The notes under the pieces are model-generated. The model saw nothing but the letters and a program-made list of their open reading frames with translations. It made no database searches and was not told the DNA's origin. The position numbers and the translations under genes are program-made. Below are positions 49,503 to 59,160 of a stretch of 64,000 nucleotides of DNA, one piece after another. The DNA is from Brachionus manjavacas. Lineage: Eukaryota; Rotifera; Eurotatoria; Ploima; Brachionidae. Position 1 is the stretch's first letter. Every line of letters starts with the position of its first letter. The stretch lies in contig JAHQIY010000005.1 in the NCBI GenBank assembly GCA_019054805.1, forward strand, positions 124,001 to 188,000. Reading direction: 5' to 3'.

Positions 49503-50046
49503 GGGTCCTACTAAAACACTGACCCCCAATTTTTTTTTAAAAAGCAAAAATATTTTCAAAAGTTTTAATATATCATTTAGTTTGAATTTTTCTGTATTTT
49601 TGGAAAATTAAATTATTTTTTCTCCAAAATTATTATTTATTGTGAAAATTGGATATTTTTATATTTTTAAAAATTTGACCCCCAACTGACCCCCATTTTT
49701 CTTGAAAAGAATTTAACGAGCTTTCTAAAAATATGTCTAGATTTTCTCCAGGAAGTATAGTTGGTAAAAATTATTAGTAAAAATAAAAATTTAGTAAAAA
49801 GAAAAATGGGGGGTCAGTCGTATAAAATTGGGAGTCAGTAGGGTGTCAGGTTTCTTTAAAAGTAGATTATAGTTTTTCCTTTAAAAATATAAAAATATTC
49901 AATTTTCACAAAAAATAATAATTTTGGAGAAAAACTAATTTTATTTTCAAAAAATAGAGAAAAATTCAAACTAAATGATATATTAAAACTTTTGAAAATA
50001 TTTTTTCTTTGCAAAAAAAATGGGGGTCAGTGTTTTAGTAGGACCC
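49503..50046. repeat. 544-bp fold-back MITE with GGGTCCTACT ends
   Basis: Left end GGGTCCTACTAAAACACTGA and right end TCAGTGTTTTAGTAGGACCC are exact complements. Complementarity continues for about 190 bp per arm with small differences. The centre holds a second pair of GGGGGTCAGT / ACTGACCCCC-like motifs (about 49676-49860). Flanks AATTTTTG and AATTTTTT may be an imperfect 8-bp target duplication. No ORF. Non-autonomous DNA transposon. Confidence 0.8.
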
Positions 50047-50607
50047 AATTTTTTGGCTATTAAAAGTTTTTTAAAAATCCCAGTCAAAATGTTATATTAT
50101 TTACTTATTTTTTTTTAATAAAAAATCTTATTTTTTTTTGGAAATTCATTAAATTTTCTCTAATATTTTGATTCTATTTATCTAAAGTTATTTAAAAAAA
50201 TATATGAAACTTGAGCAAAATTTTTACTCAAAGTTTTAAAAAAAATATGCCCATCTCATTTTTAAATTAAATGGTACGATAATATTCAAATTTACTATTT
50301 TATTTTTATCATTTTTATTTTTTAGTGTTCATCAAAGTTAGACGAAAGCCTATCTAAATATATTAATCTAAGCCCCATTGAATTGATAAGAAAAATTAAA
50401 TTTTATTTTGAAAAACATTGAAATGACATTTGATAATTTTTTGTTTGAAATTTAACCATATCTTCCATTTTTTCGAAACTGATTTTCATAATTAATTAAC
50501 CTTAAACTCTAAATTTTTAAATTATAATACAGCAAGATGTATATATTTATAGCAAAATATTTTAGTATCTAAATCCATTTTAGAAAATTCAAAATATCAT
50601 CTTAAAA
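50047..50607. other. Upstream region of the copper-chaperone gene
   Basis: AT-rich with no other gene seen. No promoter motif could be fixed with confidence. Confidence 0.5.
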
Positions 50608-50835
50608 ATGTCCGAAACCACTTTAAAAGTAAATATCGAAGGCATGACTTGTGGTAGCTGCTCCTACAAAATTGAGTGCGAAGTTGGAGATTTGCCAGGA
50701 GTTAAAGAGGCCAAAGTTGATTTAGCTGCCAAAACTGGTACATTCACTTATGACACGTCATCAGCTACTGGTCCTGCTCAAATACTAGCTAAAATTAATG
50801 AGCTAGGCTTCAAAGCTTCTCAAGTAAATAAATAA
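50608..50835 (+). CDS. Atx1/CopZ-like copper chaperone (single HMA domain), 75 aa
   Basis: The whole protein is one heavy-metal-associated domain. The MTCGSC metal-binding motif (M13-T-C15-G-S-C18) sits in the first loop after a beta strand, and a G-F motif (LGFKAS) closes the fold. The length is the family norm (about 68-75 aa). Such proteins bind Cu(I) with the two cysteines and hand it to P-type ATPases in the secretory pathway; this role is inferred from family membership. The ATG at 50608 is preceded by an A-rich context, and the frame closes at TAA 50833-50835 with no intron needed. A gene symbol is withheld since orthology to ATOX1 was not tested. Confidence 0.85.
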   Translation: MSETTLKVNIEGMTCGSCSYKIECEVGDLPGVKEAKVDLAAKTGTFTYDTSSATGPAQILAKINELGFKASQVNK

Positions 50836-51317
50836 ATTTTTCAAAAATTTTTTCTAATTCAAAAATTCAAGGCGTAGAATAAAAAGCTTGATTGCTAATC
50901 AATTGTTCACCGTAATTCAGACATTCTAGATATTTTTTATTTCATTTTAGTCCGAATAAAAATTTAAAAGACAAAAAATCACAAACTTTTGTTTTATCTT
51001 TAGCAACCTTATCTTTTGATAAATTTGAAAATTTCTAGCACAGCTAGTAATTTTAATATTGTTCCAGAAATAAAGTAAATAGGAAAAAGTGTCTTTATTT
51101 GATAATTAATTTGCTTCAAATCGTTTATTCATTTTAGTTTATTCTTTTTGTTTAAAAATCAAAGAATATTTTAGAAAATTTATTACAATTCACTTGGAAA
51201 AAAGTAACAATTGAAATTCTGAAGAAAATAATTAACTTTAGTAAATTAATCGCATCAGACGATCATTTGAGTATTTTAGTCAAACAACTGAGTTTTTTTT
51301 TTTTTTTTATTTGTTTT
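50836..51317. other. Intergenic AT-rich stretch
   Basis: No gene recognised; the 3' flank of the chaperone gene contains AATAAA words near 50878 and 51070. Confidence 0.5.
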
Positions 51318-51591
51318 CTGTACCGAGCTAGAGCTCCTTCAGAATAAATTAAAAAAAAAATTAAAATCAAAATAAAAAATAAAATTAAAGTTAATAAAAT
51401 GCAATAAAATAAAAAAAAATCAAAATAAAGTAAATAAGCAAAAAAAAATGAAAGTTAAGAAGACATAGATTGTTTCATGTGGCACATGTTTACATAGTTC
51501 AGGTTTCAGGAAAAAGGAGGAAATATTAAGGTAGCAAATTTTTAATAAATTTTTTTTTAATTTATTTGTAAATCTGTACCGAGCTAATGCA
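51318..51591 (-). repeat. LINE family-B 3' ends (two, minus strand)
   Basis: The complement of 51318-51345 reads CTGAAGGAGCTCTAGCTCGG, and the complement of 51573-51591 reads GCATTAGCTCGGTACAG; both carry AAATAA-type tails on the far side. Between them is T-rich UTR-like DNA including a relic of the LINE C-terminus (about 51500-51540). The second end stops at the MITE that follows. Confidence 0.5.
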
Positions 51592-51947
51592 GTATTCTTT
51601 AAAAACGACACCCGTCAAAAAATCGAAAAAACAACACCTTGGGTGAACCGCATCAAATATTATGAAATACCTTTTTTTTTTGATACAAACAGTTTATTTT
51701 GATCTTATCTCGCGTAAAAGCTGCGAGCAATTAGACTCAAAACAGATTCTAATGGAAGAAATAAGGGAGTGTTTTACTCTAAATGCTTGGTGAAATATAA
51801 TTTATATTTAATTTAATAATATTTTATTAAAAAATTAAAAATAGAAATAAATATATAAAAAAAAAAAAGTTTTTCATAATAAATAATGCGGTTCACACAA
51901 GGTGTTGTTTTTTCGCTTTTTTGACGGGTGTCGTTTTTAAAGAATAC
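51592..51947. repeat. 356-bp MITE with ~62-bp terminal inverted repeats
   Basis: The left end GTATTCTTTAAAAACGACAC and the complement of the right end are the same for about 62 bp with only two mismatches seen (TCAAAAAAT/G-CG and CCTTG-G/T-GTG). The arms contain ACACCCGTC and AACAACACC words and end at ATGCGGTT/AACCGCAT. The internal part is AT-rich with no ORF. Target duplication is unclear. Confidence 0.85.
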
Positions 51948-52696
51948 CTTTATTTTTGGTTATTTGCATTGATAAAAAAGTGAAATAAATAAATCAATTT
52001 TTCAAAATTTTCTTTAATCTGACATTTTTTAAATTTTTACTTAATTCCGGAATTTTCTTTTTTCCGAAGAAAAACTTCTTAGTAATGCGGATGATACCTA
52101 ACCTGAAGTTTCTGATGATAATTATAATGATTATCAGGAAAATGATGACTTTGATTATTCTTTATTTCGAATAAGAAATGGAAACATCAAATCAACTTAA
52201 TACTGAATATGACTCAGATAAAGACTTAGACAATAAATAACCTGAATAAGAAGAAACTAATAATGACTATATGGATCATAATGAATGACGGAGAAGGGAC
52301 AAGTCTCAGAGAAAAGATAAATTTCTAATGAGAAAGTTAAGTCAAAAAGCTTTGCTTAGCATAAAAAAATGAGATCAAACAGTCAGCATTTTGACTTGTC
52401 CATGATAAATTTTTATTGAATTGTAAAAATGGTAACCCGAAAGCTGTAGATCCTAAACTTTCATTTAAAAAAGGAGATACATCAGCTTTTTCGGTGTTTA
52501 TTATACAAGAGGTGTTATTTGCCAGAAATGTTTCTCTCAAAGCCATGTGATCAAGCTCGATTTTTTTCCATTACGGAAAAAAGTTTACTTGTGATAAATG
52601 TAAACAATTGAATTGTTTACAGGGGATATGGTTTTTAAATCGTTCTGTAAAATTTTTAAGAACCAGTAATGCGAATTAAAAAAAAATTCAGCAAAT
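51948..52696. other. Intergenic stretch with coding-like relics
   Basis: Acidic open pieces (DNYNDYQENDDFDYSLFRIR near 52110-52175) and a CDKCKQLNCLQGIWF piece near 52580-52635 occur in interrupted frames. They are most likely decayed transposase fragments. No model is possible. Confidence 0.3.
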
Positions 52697-53033
52697 ATTT
52701 ATTATTATTATTATTATTATAAAAAAGCCACAGCAAGACTAGCTTGCGGAGGCGTTCTACATGAGAGGTCGCCTATGGTAGCTCGTTGCACATAATGAGA
52801 TAAAACACTGATAGAAATATACAATAAAAATTTTAGGGCTAAAAAAAGTTAAATAATTTTTGCAAGAATAAAAAAATAGAACGAATAAATAATAAAATTG
52901 TTTGTGGTGCCTATGGAACGGTAGTTTGGGTACAAGACCGGAAGACGTCGTATCGGTTCTTGAACTGGTTTACCGAGGTGGCGTTGACGACGGAGGCAGA
53001 CAGGGCGTTCCATTCATTAACTACTCTGTTATT
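52697..53033 (-). pseudogene. 5'-truncated LINE (family C) 3' end
   Basis: An (ATT)n tail (52697-52720) precedes GCCACAGCAAGACTAGCTTG and CGCCTATGGTAGCTCGTTGC, the same 3' UTR as at 46.3 kb. The minus-strand relic of the ORF2 C-terminus (RVVNEWNALSASVVNATSV-like, 52905-53033) follows. The middle of the UTR is shortened relative to the 46-kb copy. Inactive. Confidence 0.7.
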
Positions 53034-53724
53034 TTTTTCCTTTATTTATATAAAATTTTTTATATAAACAATTTTTTCTTAAAAATAGTCAATTTTTGTT
53101 TAAAATCAAAACCAAATTAATTAAAAAAGTATTTACTTTTACATTCAGTATATTTTCTTAGATATTTTGAGTAATTGTGGCAATTTATGCATCCTAAAAA
53201 GCATATTATATTGAAGGGGTTATTTGGACCCCTTCAGTACTTAACATAAAAAAAAATTCCGGTGTTTGAGTGTTAAATCTTAACTTAATAAAATTTGTCG
53301 AAAAAACACTTGTCTATTTTTTGCAGTCGAAATAATGGTTGACGAAATAAAATTGAGAAAATGAAAACAACCCCATTTTTGTACTTTTTTTGTTAGATTT
53401 TAATTTTCCAAAAAATTCGGCTCATTTTGTATTTAGCTAAAATCAGAGGCAATTTTTTTTATGTGACCATATTAACTGAGGTCACACAATACAAAATATA
53501 TTTTTTTTTATTAAAACATTTATTTAAACTGATATTTTCAAATATTAAAAAAAAAATTAAAAAAAATGGCTCGATGATCGAAAATGTCATTATCTATTGG
53601 AAACAATTTAATTGCCAGAAAACGTTGAACAAACATGGACGGAAGGCAATTGCGGTCAAAAACAATGAAACTCAATTGTACAAAAATAAATAAGCATTTA
53701 AATTTTTTTCCATTTGATTTACAT
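53034..53724. other. Intergenic region 3' of the MEP-1-like gene
   Basis: AT-rich. An 88-codon open frame at 53427-53693 is Lys/Asn/Ile/Phe-rich with no family features and is regarded as chance. The poly(A) site for the minus-strand gene may lie near 53690-53700. Confidence 0.45.
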
Positions 53725-55827
53725 TTATTTTTTGAATCTGTTCGATCTTCTTGGCCTAGAACGACCAACAGTGTTTTCCTTGGCCAACCCATCTTCTTTT
53801 TCTAGCTGAGCATGTTTGCCTCTTGCCGTTCTATCCACACTAGCCATTTTCTTCAGCCTTATCTCAAACGCTTTCATGTGACTGCTGACCAAATGCTGCT
53901 CATAGTCGCCACTAGACTCCATTTCGGTGTTGCAGAACTGGCATTTTTTGGCAGCGACGCTGCTGGCCGGCCAATTGTTCACTTTGGGCTCATCTCCTTT
54001 TTTCTCTGTCTGAATGGCTTCACTATTCCTCAAATTCTCATGGTCCTTTTTCACATGATTGAGCAGCTGAATAAAAGTGTCAAATTGTTTGGCGCACTTG
54101 ATGCACTTTTTGGCCAATTTGTGGCTCTCCGGCGACTTTTCGTCAGCCGAAGTACTCTGACTGCTTATAGTCAAGTTAATGGACACATCGTTTTGCTGCG
54201 AGTCTATGATCACACAGTCGTCATCGTCGGCGGCCCTGGTGCACTCTTGCTTCTGCGTCTCGGGCGGCTTGTCGACGCTGAAAATTTTGTTAAGAGACAA
54301 AAACGAGATTGTGCCATGCACTCGATACTGGTGCTTTATGAGCTCGTTTTTGTCGGGCGGCTGAGCGCCGCACAGAATGCACCTGTTGAGCTGGAGCGAC
54401 TTGCACGGGTCCATGTGGTGCTCGATCAGCAAGTGAGAGAGCATGTTCTGGCACACTTTTTTGCACACGTAGCAGGTTCCTTGGATGCCCTTGAGCTCGA
54501 CCAGGTCCGAGTCACTTTTGCGCGTTTGCAGCAGCGAAAAAATGAACTTTTTCTCGGCCTCGATTTCCTTGAGCTTGACCTGGATGAAAATGTCCGTGTT
54601 TTCGTTGTTTTTGGCGCACTTGCTGCTCGCCACTTCGTCCTTGTCGAGCTCGATGAGCTCAATGGGCCGTTTGGCCGGCGTCACATCCTTGTTCTCACTG
54701 CTTTTTTTCACCAGGACCAAGTTCTGGTTGATTTTTATGACTTTGATGTTTTGGGCCGGGCTTTTTGTGTGCACGGGCCTGAAGCACTTGCTCAAACAAG
54801 CCCTCAGGTCTTGTATGTTGCGCATGGAATGCACCGACTTCAAGTGAGTCTCATAGTTGACCAGAGAAAAGACGCCGCTGAATGTCACAGAGCACAGGTC
54901 GCACTTGATCGGACTGGAGTCGCGCGACATCGCCTGAATGGGCTTGTTGCTGGCAGTGGCGGGTTTTTTGGCCACACCATTGGCGCCCGAAGCGTGCTTG
55001 AGCGTTTTTGCCTCGGGCTTTGGCGCTGCCAACGCTGCCCTATTGGCTAGCATGGTTTCCATCAGTTTGGTCAAGTGGATCATGAAGGTTTCTTCGTGCA
55101 GGGCCATCGAGGCCAGCAGGGAGTTGGTCTTCATTAGGCTGGACGAGAACAGGTTGAATTTGTTGATGTAGGCGTCTCTGGGCTTTGTGTTGAACAAGAA
55201 CTCATAGTCCAAAAGATCGAAGAGACTTGGCGAAAGGTTGTTGGCCAGGATGAGGCTGTAGTCGATTTTTAGCGAAGGGTTCGCCGGCTGGTTGTCTTCG
55301 CGGAACGGACAAGCGTTTTTGACATGGTTGAGAGTGCGTTCAAGGTCGTGGGCCTTGGGCGTCACTGTGGTGATGGTGGTTTCATAGTCGCATATGGGAC
55401 ACATTAGAGCGTAGTCAATGAAAGGCTTTTCGACCTTTGGCACGCGCTTGTGCACCGTCTGAACGTGGTAGTGGTACTTGTCGCGGCTTTTAGCTCTGAA
55501 AAAGGGACAAAAATTGCATACATTGGATGATGTAAATTGGTGTGGCTCAGTGAGATGCGAGTCCATGACAAGCCGGCTTTCGGTGCGAAAACCGCACGTT
55601 TGGCACTGGCAGTACGGCTGTCTGAAGCACTTGTTTCGCTGGTGCAGTTCGTCTATGAATTCGGGGTCGTACTCTTGGGCTACGTGGTCATCTTGGGTGA
55701 TATGCGACATGCACAGTTCGAGTCCAAGCTTGTAGACAAAAGCCTGATGGGGCTTCATTGCGCCAAAGTCGTCTTTGTACTCGGGCAGAGTTTCGATGAC
55801 AAATAGGTGCTCGGATCCCTGGCTCAT
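53725..55827 (-). CDS. mep-1: MEP-1-like C2H2 zinc-finger protein, 700 aa, single exon
   Basis: About eight zinc fingers: C75/C78..H91/H96 with the hallmark GFRTESRLVM segment; C104/C107..H121/H126; C143/C146..H168/C173; C309/C312..H328/H333; C452/C455..H465/H470 (TCYVCKKVCQNMLSHLLIEH); C483/C486..H499/H504; and two C-terminal ones (KCIKCAKQF..., KCQFCNTEM...). The finger order, the F-x-TESRLVM finger and the CYVC...NMLxHL finger match MEP-1, a nuclear protein working with Mi-2-type chromatin repressors in worms and flies. A basic tail (RSRPRRSNRFKK) could be nuclear-localising. The coding region is far richer in GC than its surroundings and has no intron. The start at 55827 is the first ATG in frame. 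Orthology is recalled, not searched. Confidence 0.7.
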   Translation of the reverse strand: MSQGSEHLFVIETLPEYKDDFGAMKPHQAFVYKLGLELCMSHITQDDHVAQEYDPEFIDELHQRNKCFRQPYCQCQTCGFRTESRLVMDSHLTEPHQFTSSNVCNFCPFFRAKSRDKYHYHVQTVHKRVPKVEKPFIDYALMCPICDYETTITTVTPKAHDLERTLNHVKNACPFREDNQPANPSLKIDYSLILANNLSPSLFDLLDYEFLFNTKPRDAYINKFNLFSSSLMKTNSLLASMALHEETFMIHLTKLMETMLANRAALAAPKPEAKTLKHASGANGVAKKPATASNKPIQAMSRDSSPIKCDLCSVTFSGVFSLVNYETHLKSVHSMRNIQDLRACLSKCFRPVHTKSPAQNIKVIKINQNLVLVKKSSENKDVTPAKRPIELIELDKDEVASSKCAKNNENTDIFIQVKLKEIEAEKKFIFSLLQTRKSDSDLVELKGIQGTCYVCKKVCQNMLSHLLIEHHMDPCKSLQLNRCILCGAQPPDKNELIKHQYRVHGTISFLSLNKIFSVDKPPETQKQECTRAADDDDCVIIDSQQNDVSINLTISSQSTSADEKSPESHKLAKKCIKCAKQFDTFIQLLNHVKKDHENLRNSEAIQTEKKGDEPKVNNWPASSVAAKKCQFCNTEMESSGDYEQHLVSSHMKAFEIRLKKMASVDRTARGKHAQLEKEDGLAKENTVGRSRPRRSNRFKK

Positions 55828-55935
55828 TTTGTATCCTCTTACAAGTCAATGATGCTAAGTGTTTTTGATCAGCAATTCACTTTGCTTATGCTTTTGTGTT
55901 CTTCATAGCTAGAGTTTGTGTATGTATGGGAAAAA

Positions 55936-56058
55936 ATGAGAAATGAGACAAATTTTTGCTCCATCTGTGGCGTCGAATGCACACTTTTTTGCAAAAAAGT
56001 TCCATTGCACAAATTTGAGCATTTCAGCCAGGAACATCTGAAAGACATTATCTGTTAA
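55936..56058 (+). CDS. Possible 40-aa zinc-finger micro-ORF or first exon
   Basis: The ATG at 55936 opens MRNETNFCSICGVECTLFCK..., with C8/C11 followed by H25/H29/H34 (LHKFEHFSQEH) and a stop at 56056-56058. The C-x2-C...H-x3-H layout is that of one C2H2-like finger. It starts 108 bp from, and diverges from, the MEP-1-like gene, so the two may share a promoter. A GT at 56054 could act as splice donor, making this the first exon of a longer gene. It is more GC-rich than the flanking DNA. Real function unknown. Confidence 0.4.
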   Translation: MRNETNFCSICGVECTLFCKKVPLHKFEHFSQEHLKDIIC

Positions 56059-56185
56059 TTTTTTTTTTCAAATTTAATTAATTAATTAATTAATTAATAA
56101 ATAATGCCAGTTTGGAAGGAATTTTTTATTTGTTGGATATTTTTTATTTTAAAAATTTACAAAATAATAAAGAATTGATGTTTGA
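56059..56185 (+). repeat. First copy of a local ~100-bp direct duplication
   Basis: T-run, CAAATTTAATTAATT, AATAATGCCAGTTTGGAAGG and the ACAAAATAATAAAGAATTGA block recur at 56227-56327. This copy has an insertion (TGTTGGATATTTTTT) that the second lacks, and a longer TTAA microsatellite. Confidence 0.75.
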
Positions 56186-56226
56186 ATTTCTATTATTAAA
56201 TAATTAATTATCTATTTCTGGCACCT

Positions 56227-56327
56227 TTTTTTTTCAAATTTAATTAATTAATAAATAATGCCAGTTTGGAAGGAATTTTTTATTTTCTGGAGAAAAAATT
56301 ACAAAATAATAAAGAATTGATGTTTGA
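56227..56327 (+). repeat. Second copy of the ~100-bp direct duplication
   Basis: The shorter form of the duplication. It runs into the open frame at 56254-56457, whose counterpart after the first copy is not open. Confidence 0.75.
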
Positions 56328-56457
56328 GCCGGGTAAAGAGTCAAAACAAGGTGTTAACACATTTGAATACCTTTATTCTAGACTAATAAATAAATTTGTA
56401 ATTTTTAAAAAAGACATAAATATCAACTACTTCAACTTGTCAATTTTAAATCAATAA
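56262..56457 (+). CDS. Possible downstream exon, unknown function
   Basis: Following CAG at 56261-56263, 64 codons are open: KKLQNNKELMFEPGKESKQG, then VNTFEYLYSRL, ending in a Lys/Asn/Ile-rich stretch and TAA. The middle part has ordinary protein-like composition. It has no ATG until the internal MFEPGK. It could be the terminal exon of a gene starting at 55936, but the tested donor/acceptor pair did not keep this frame. Low confidence. Confidence 0.25.
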
Positions 56458-58439
56458 ATTTAATTAATACAAAATTAGTTGGTTTTTTTTTCAAAATTTT
56501 CTTCAAAATTAAAAGCTTTATATCTTTGAATTTTAATTTTTTTATTTTTATATTTAAATTGATTTGAATTAATGAAGTTTGGATCAATATATAACAAAAA
56601 AGGTAAAACAAGTATTTTTATTTTATTTCTTAATTTATTTAAAGCTATATTAATCTTCAGTCCAAGTTTTAAATTTTAATTTCGAAAAATTTAGAAAATT
56701 TTTAATTTTCTAATAAATAATCCTGATCCAAAAGAGATAAATAAAAATTATTCTAAGAAGAGTGGAAATTAAAGAATTTTCAGAATTTAAATTTTTTACT
56801 TTTAAAAAACCGATCTCAAGTCTTAAAAAGTTAGTTTTTTTTTCACACTTGACTATTTTAAATAAGAAGATAAATAGAAAAAAAAACAGATAAATTTTGT
56901 TTAAAGTTTTTTTTTTAAAATAAATTATGAGCTATTTGATAATTGCATTTATTTTCAATAAAAGGCATATAATTATATCCCAAGTCTGAATTTAGAACAA
57001 AATTGTTTATTTATTAATTTTTTTTAAGTAAAATACAACATTAGTTATTTGATTTGCACTAATTGAAAAAAAATTTCAATGTTTAAACAGATAAATCTAA
57101 TACATTTTTTTTTTAATCCAACTGGTCTTTCACGTTTTTTCCTTATTATTTCTTGATTGCTTTCGAGTTTTGCCCACACCGAAATAGACACGAGTTTTTG
57201 AAGCCCATAACCCTGATTGTTTGAATTTCAGTTGGGTATTTTTGTCATTTGAAATTACCAAGTTAAAAAACGACTCGGTATTCCTATGAAATTAAAATTT
57301 AATAATTGTTCAATTTTTTTGGATATTTTTTTCAAATTTTAATAATATCATAATTACTTACTACTAAAAAAAAAAATTCAAAATAAAAAAAAAGATCACA
57401 CATGTTAAAATCAACTTCCTTTAAAATAACTTCCGTATTTCATTTATTTTTAGAATATTTTAGTTAAACTTAAAAACTCTTAAATTAAAAATTTTCATCT
57501 CGATCACATCTTCTTCTTTTTAAAATATAGTAATTGTTTGTTACAAAAAATGATTTACTTGAAAAATTAAAAAATTAATTAAAAATTTTATCTTTAAAAT
57601 ATTCAATATAAAATTTTTAAATATTGAATAACTTCGAATCCAAAACTAAATACAGTAAATATATGATTTAATATTTGAAAATAAAAATTTTCAATGAAAA
57701 AAAAGCAAAAAATAAATTAAATTTCGTTCAGGATGTTAAAATTATGACAGACTTTGTTCAATCAACACTACCCAACTTACTTCCAATTATTTTACCACGA
57801 CAGTTCCATTTATTATTCCTAACATCAAAATAGTTCTGACAATATCGGACACGTTGCAGGATTTATAAATGCTTATTTTCCAATATCTTATTCGAATTTT
57901 AATTTTTAAGTCAAATAATTTGACAGGTCATGTCCAATTTAAACACCTTAATAACATGCTTATTCTAATTATTCAAATTTTCACTTGAGTCATCTCTCGG
58001 CAGCAAGTTCAAACAATTTACCAAAAATTTTTAAAGCTTGAGACGAGATTAAAATTTATCTAAAACTCGCAATTTATTTATTTTATTAATCTAAAATGTG
58101 TGGTAGTAATTTCTTGATAATTAGATAATTACAACAGTCTAATAGTTTTGTGAACAAACCCAAACTTGGTGGTCTGAAAAAATGAGAGAGTGCATAGACA
58201 AAAAATTAAAATTAAATTTTTTTAAGTATTTACTTAAAATCGACTTAAATTTAATATATTTTTTTTGTTTACTATTTTTTTTATAATTTCAAAAATTCAG
58301 TATACTAAACAGTTTTGATTATTTTAAAAAGGCAGGTATGTTTTTCAGCAAAAAGTGTGCTAATAAGTAAAGTATGCAGAGAGTTTGATTAGTATGTTAA
58401 AAATTTTTGATAGTATGTTGGTCAAGTAGGTCTTATTAT
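56458..58439. other. Two-kilobase AT-rich region without recognised gene
   Basis: Neither strand shows an ORF with family features. On the minus strand near 57120-57240 a moderately GC-richer piece (KQSGLWASKTRVYFGVGK) is open for about 35 codons and might be an exon relic. Nothing else can be supported. Confidence 0.5.
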
Positions 58440-59160
58440 TCTCAAATGGAAATTGATGGTCTGGCACTAAAATGGATTGAAGCTTTCTTGATAAATAGAA
58501 GACAACGAGTTGTTCAAGGTGAAATTTTGTCGGATTGGGTTGAGTTTTTTTGCGGTGTACCATAAGGGTCAGTGATTGGTCCACTTTTGTTCGTTTTGTA
58601 TATCAATGATCTACCAAAAGGAATAGAGAATGTTGTCAAAATGTATGCAGATGCTACTAAAATATTCTCGCAAAAGGTATCAGAAATAAGCGCAGTGAAA
58701 CTACAATCAGATTTAGATTTAATTTTCAAGTGGACTCAAATTTGGCTTCTTCTCTTCAACACATCAAAATGTGTGGTTATGCATTATGGTCAGAAAAACA
58801 AAGAATTCTCTTATTTTATCAATGGTAAGCAGTTATCAACGTCGGAAGCCGAAAGAGATCTTGGAGTTATTTTCAATTCAAATCTTAAATGGAAAAATCA
58901 AGTGATAGAGGATACAAACATGTAAGTTATTAAGATCATTGTTTTAACTTATGTTCGTCCTCTTTTGGAATTTGCGGTGCCTTTATGGTCTCCAATTCTT
59001 AAGTCGGACTGTGAGAATGTTGAAAGGATTCAACGCAGAACTACGAAATTTGTTTCTTTAATTAGAAACAAACCGTATGGAAGCATACTGAAGGCTTTAA
59101 CATTCCAAATCTGGTGAAAGGGAGAAAAAGCGGTGATCTAATTCAATTATGAAAGTTCAA
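58440..59160 (+). pseudogene. LINE (family A) reverse transcriptase, dead
   Basis: RT blocks in order: LKWIEAFLINRRQRVVQGE; GVP-stop-GSVIGPLLFVLYINDL; the catalytic box MYADATKIF; NTSKCVVMHYG; and ERDLGVIFNSNLKW. After a stop come IVLTYVRPLLEFAVPLWSP and ENVERIQRRTTKFV. This is a CR1/Jockey-group RT. The catalytic FADDT/YADDT box has lost its second aspartate (YADA), and stops lie at 58562 and 58923, so it cannot work. The 5' part is truncated, and it adjoins the family-B LINE at about 59160. Confidence 0.8.

Noticed and set aside
53427..53693. 88-codon plus-strand open frame downstream of the MEP-1-like gene
   Set aside because: AT-driven Lys/Ile/Phe/Asn composition with no motif; partly overlaps the gene's 3' flank.
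53812..55050. 412-codon plus-strand open frame opposite the MEP-1-like gene, plus several shorter ones
   Set aside because: The minus frame carries eight coherent zinc fingers; the plus frame is a low-information Leu/Val/Phe-rich shadow created by GC-rich codons.
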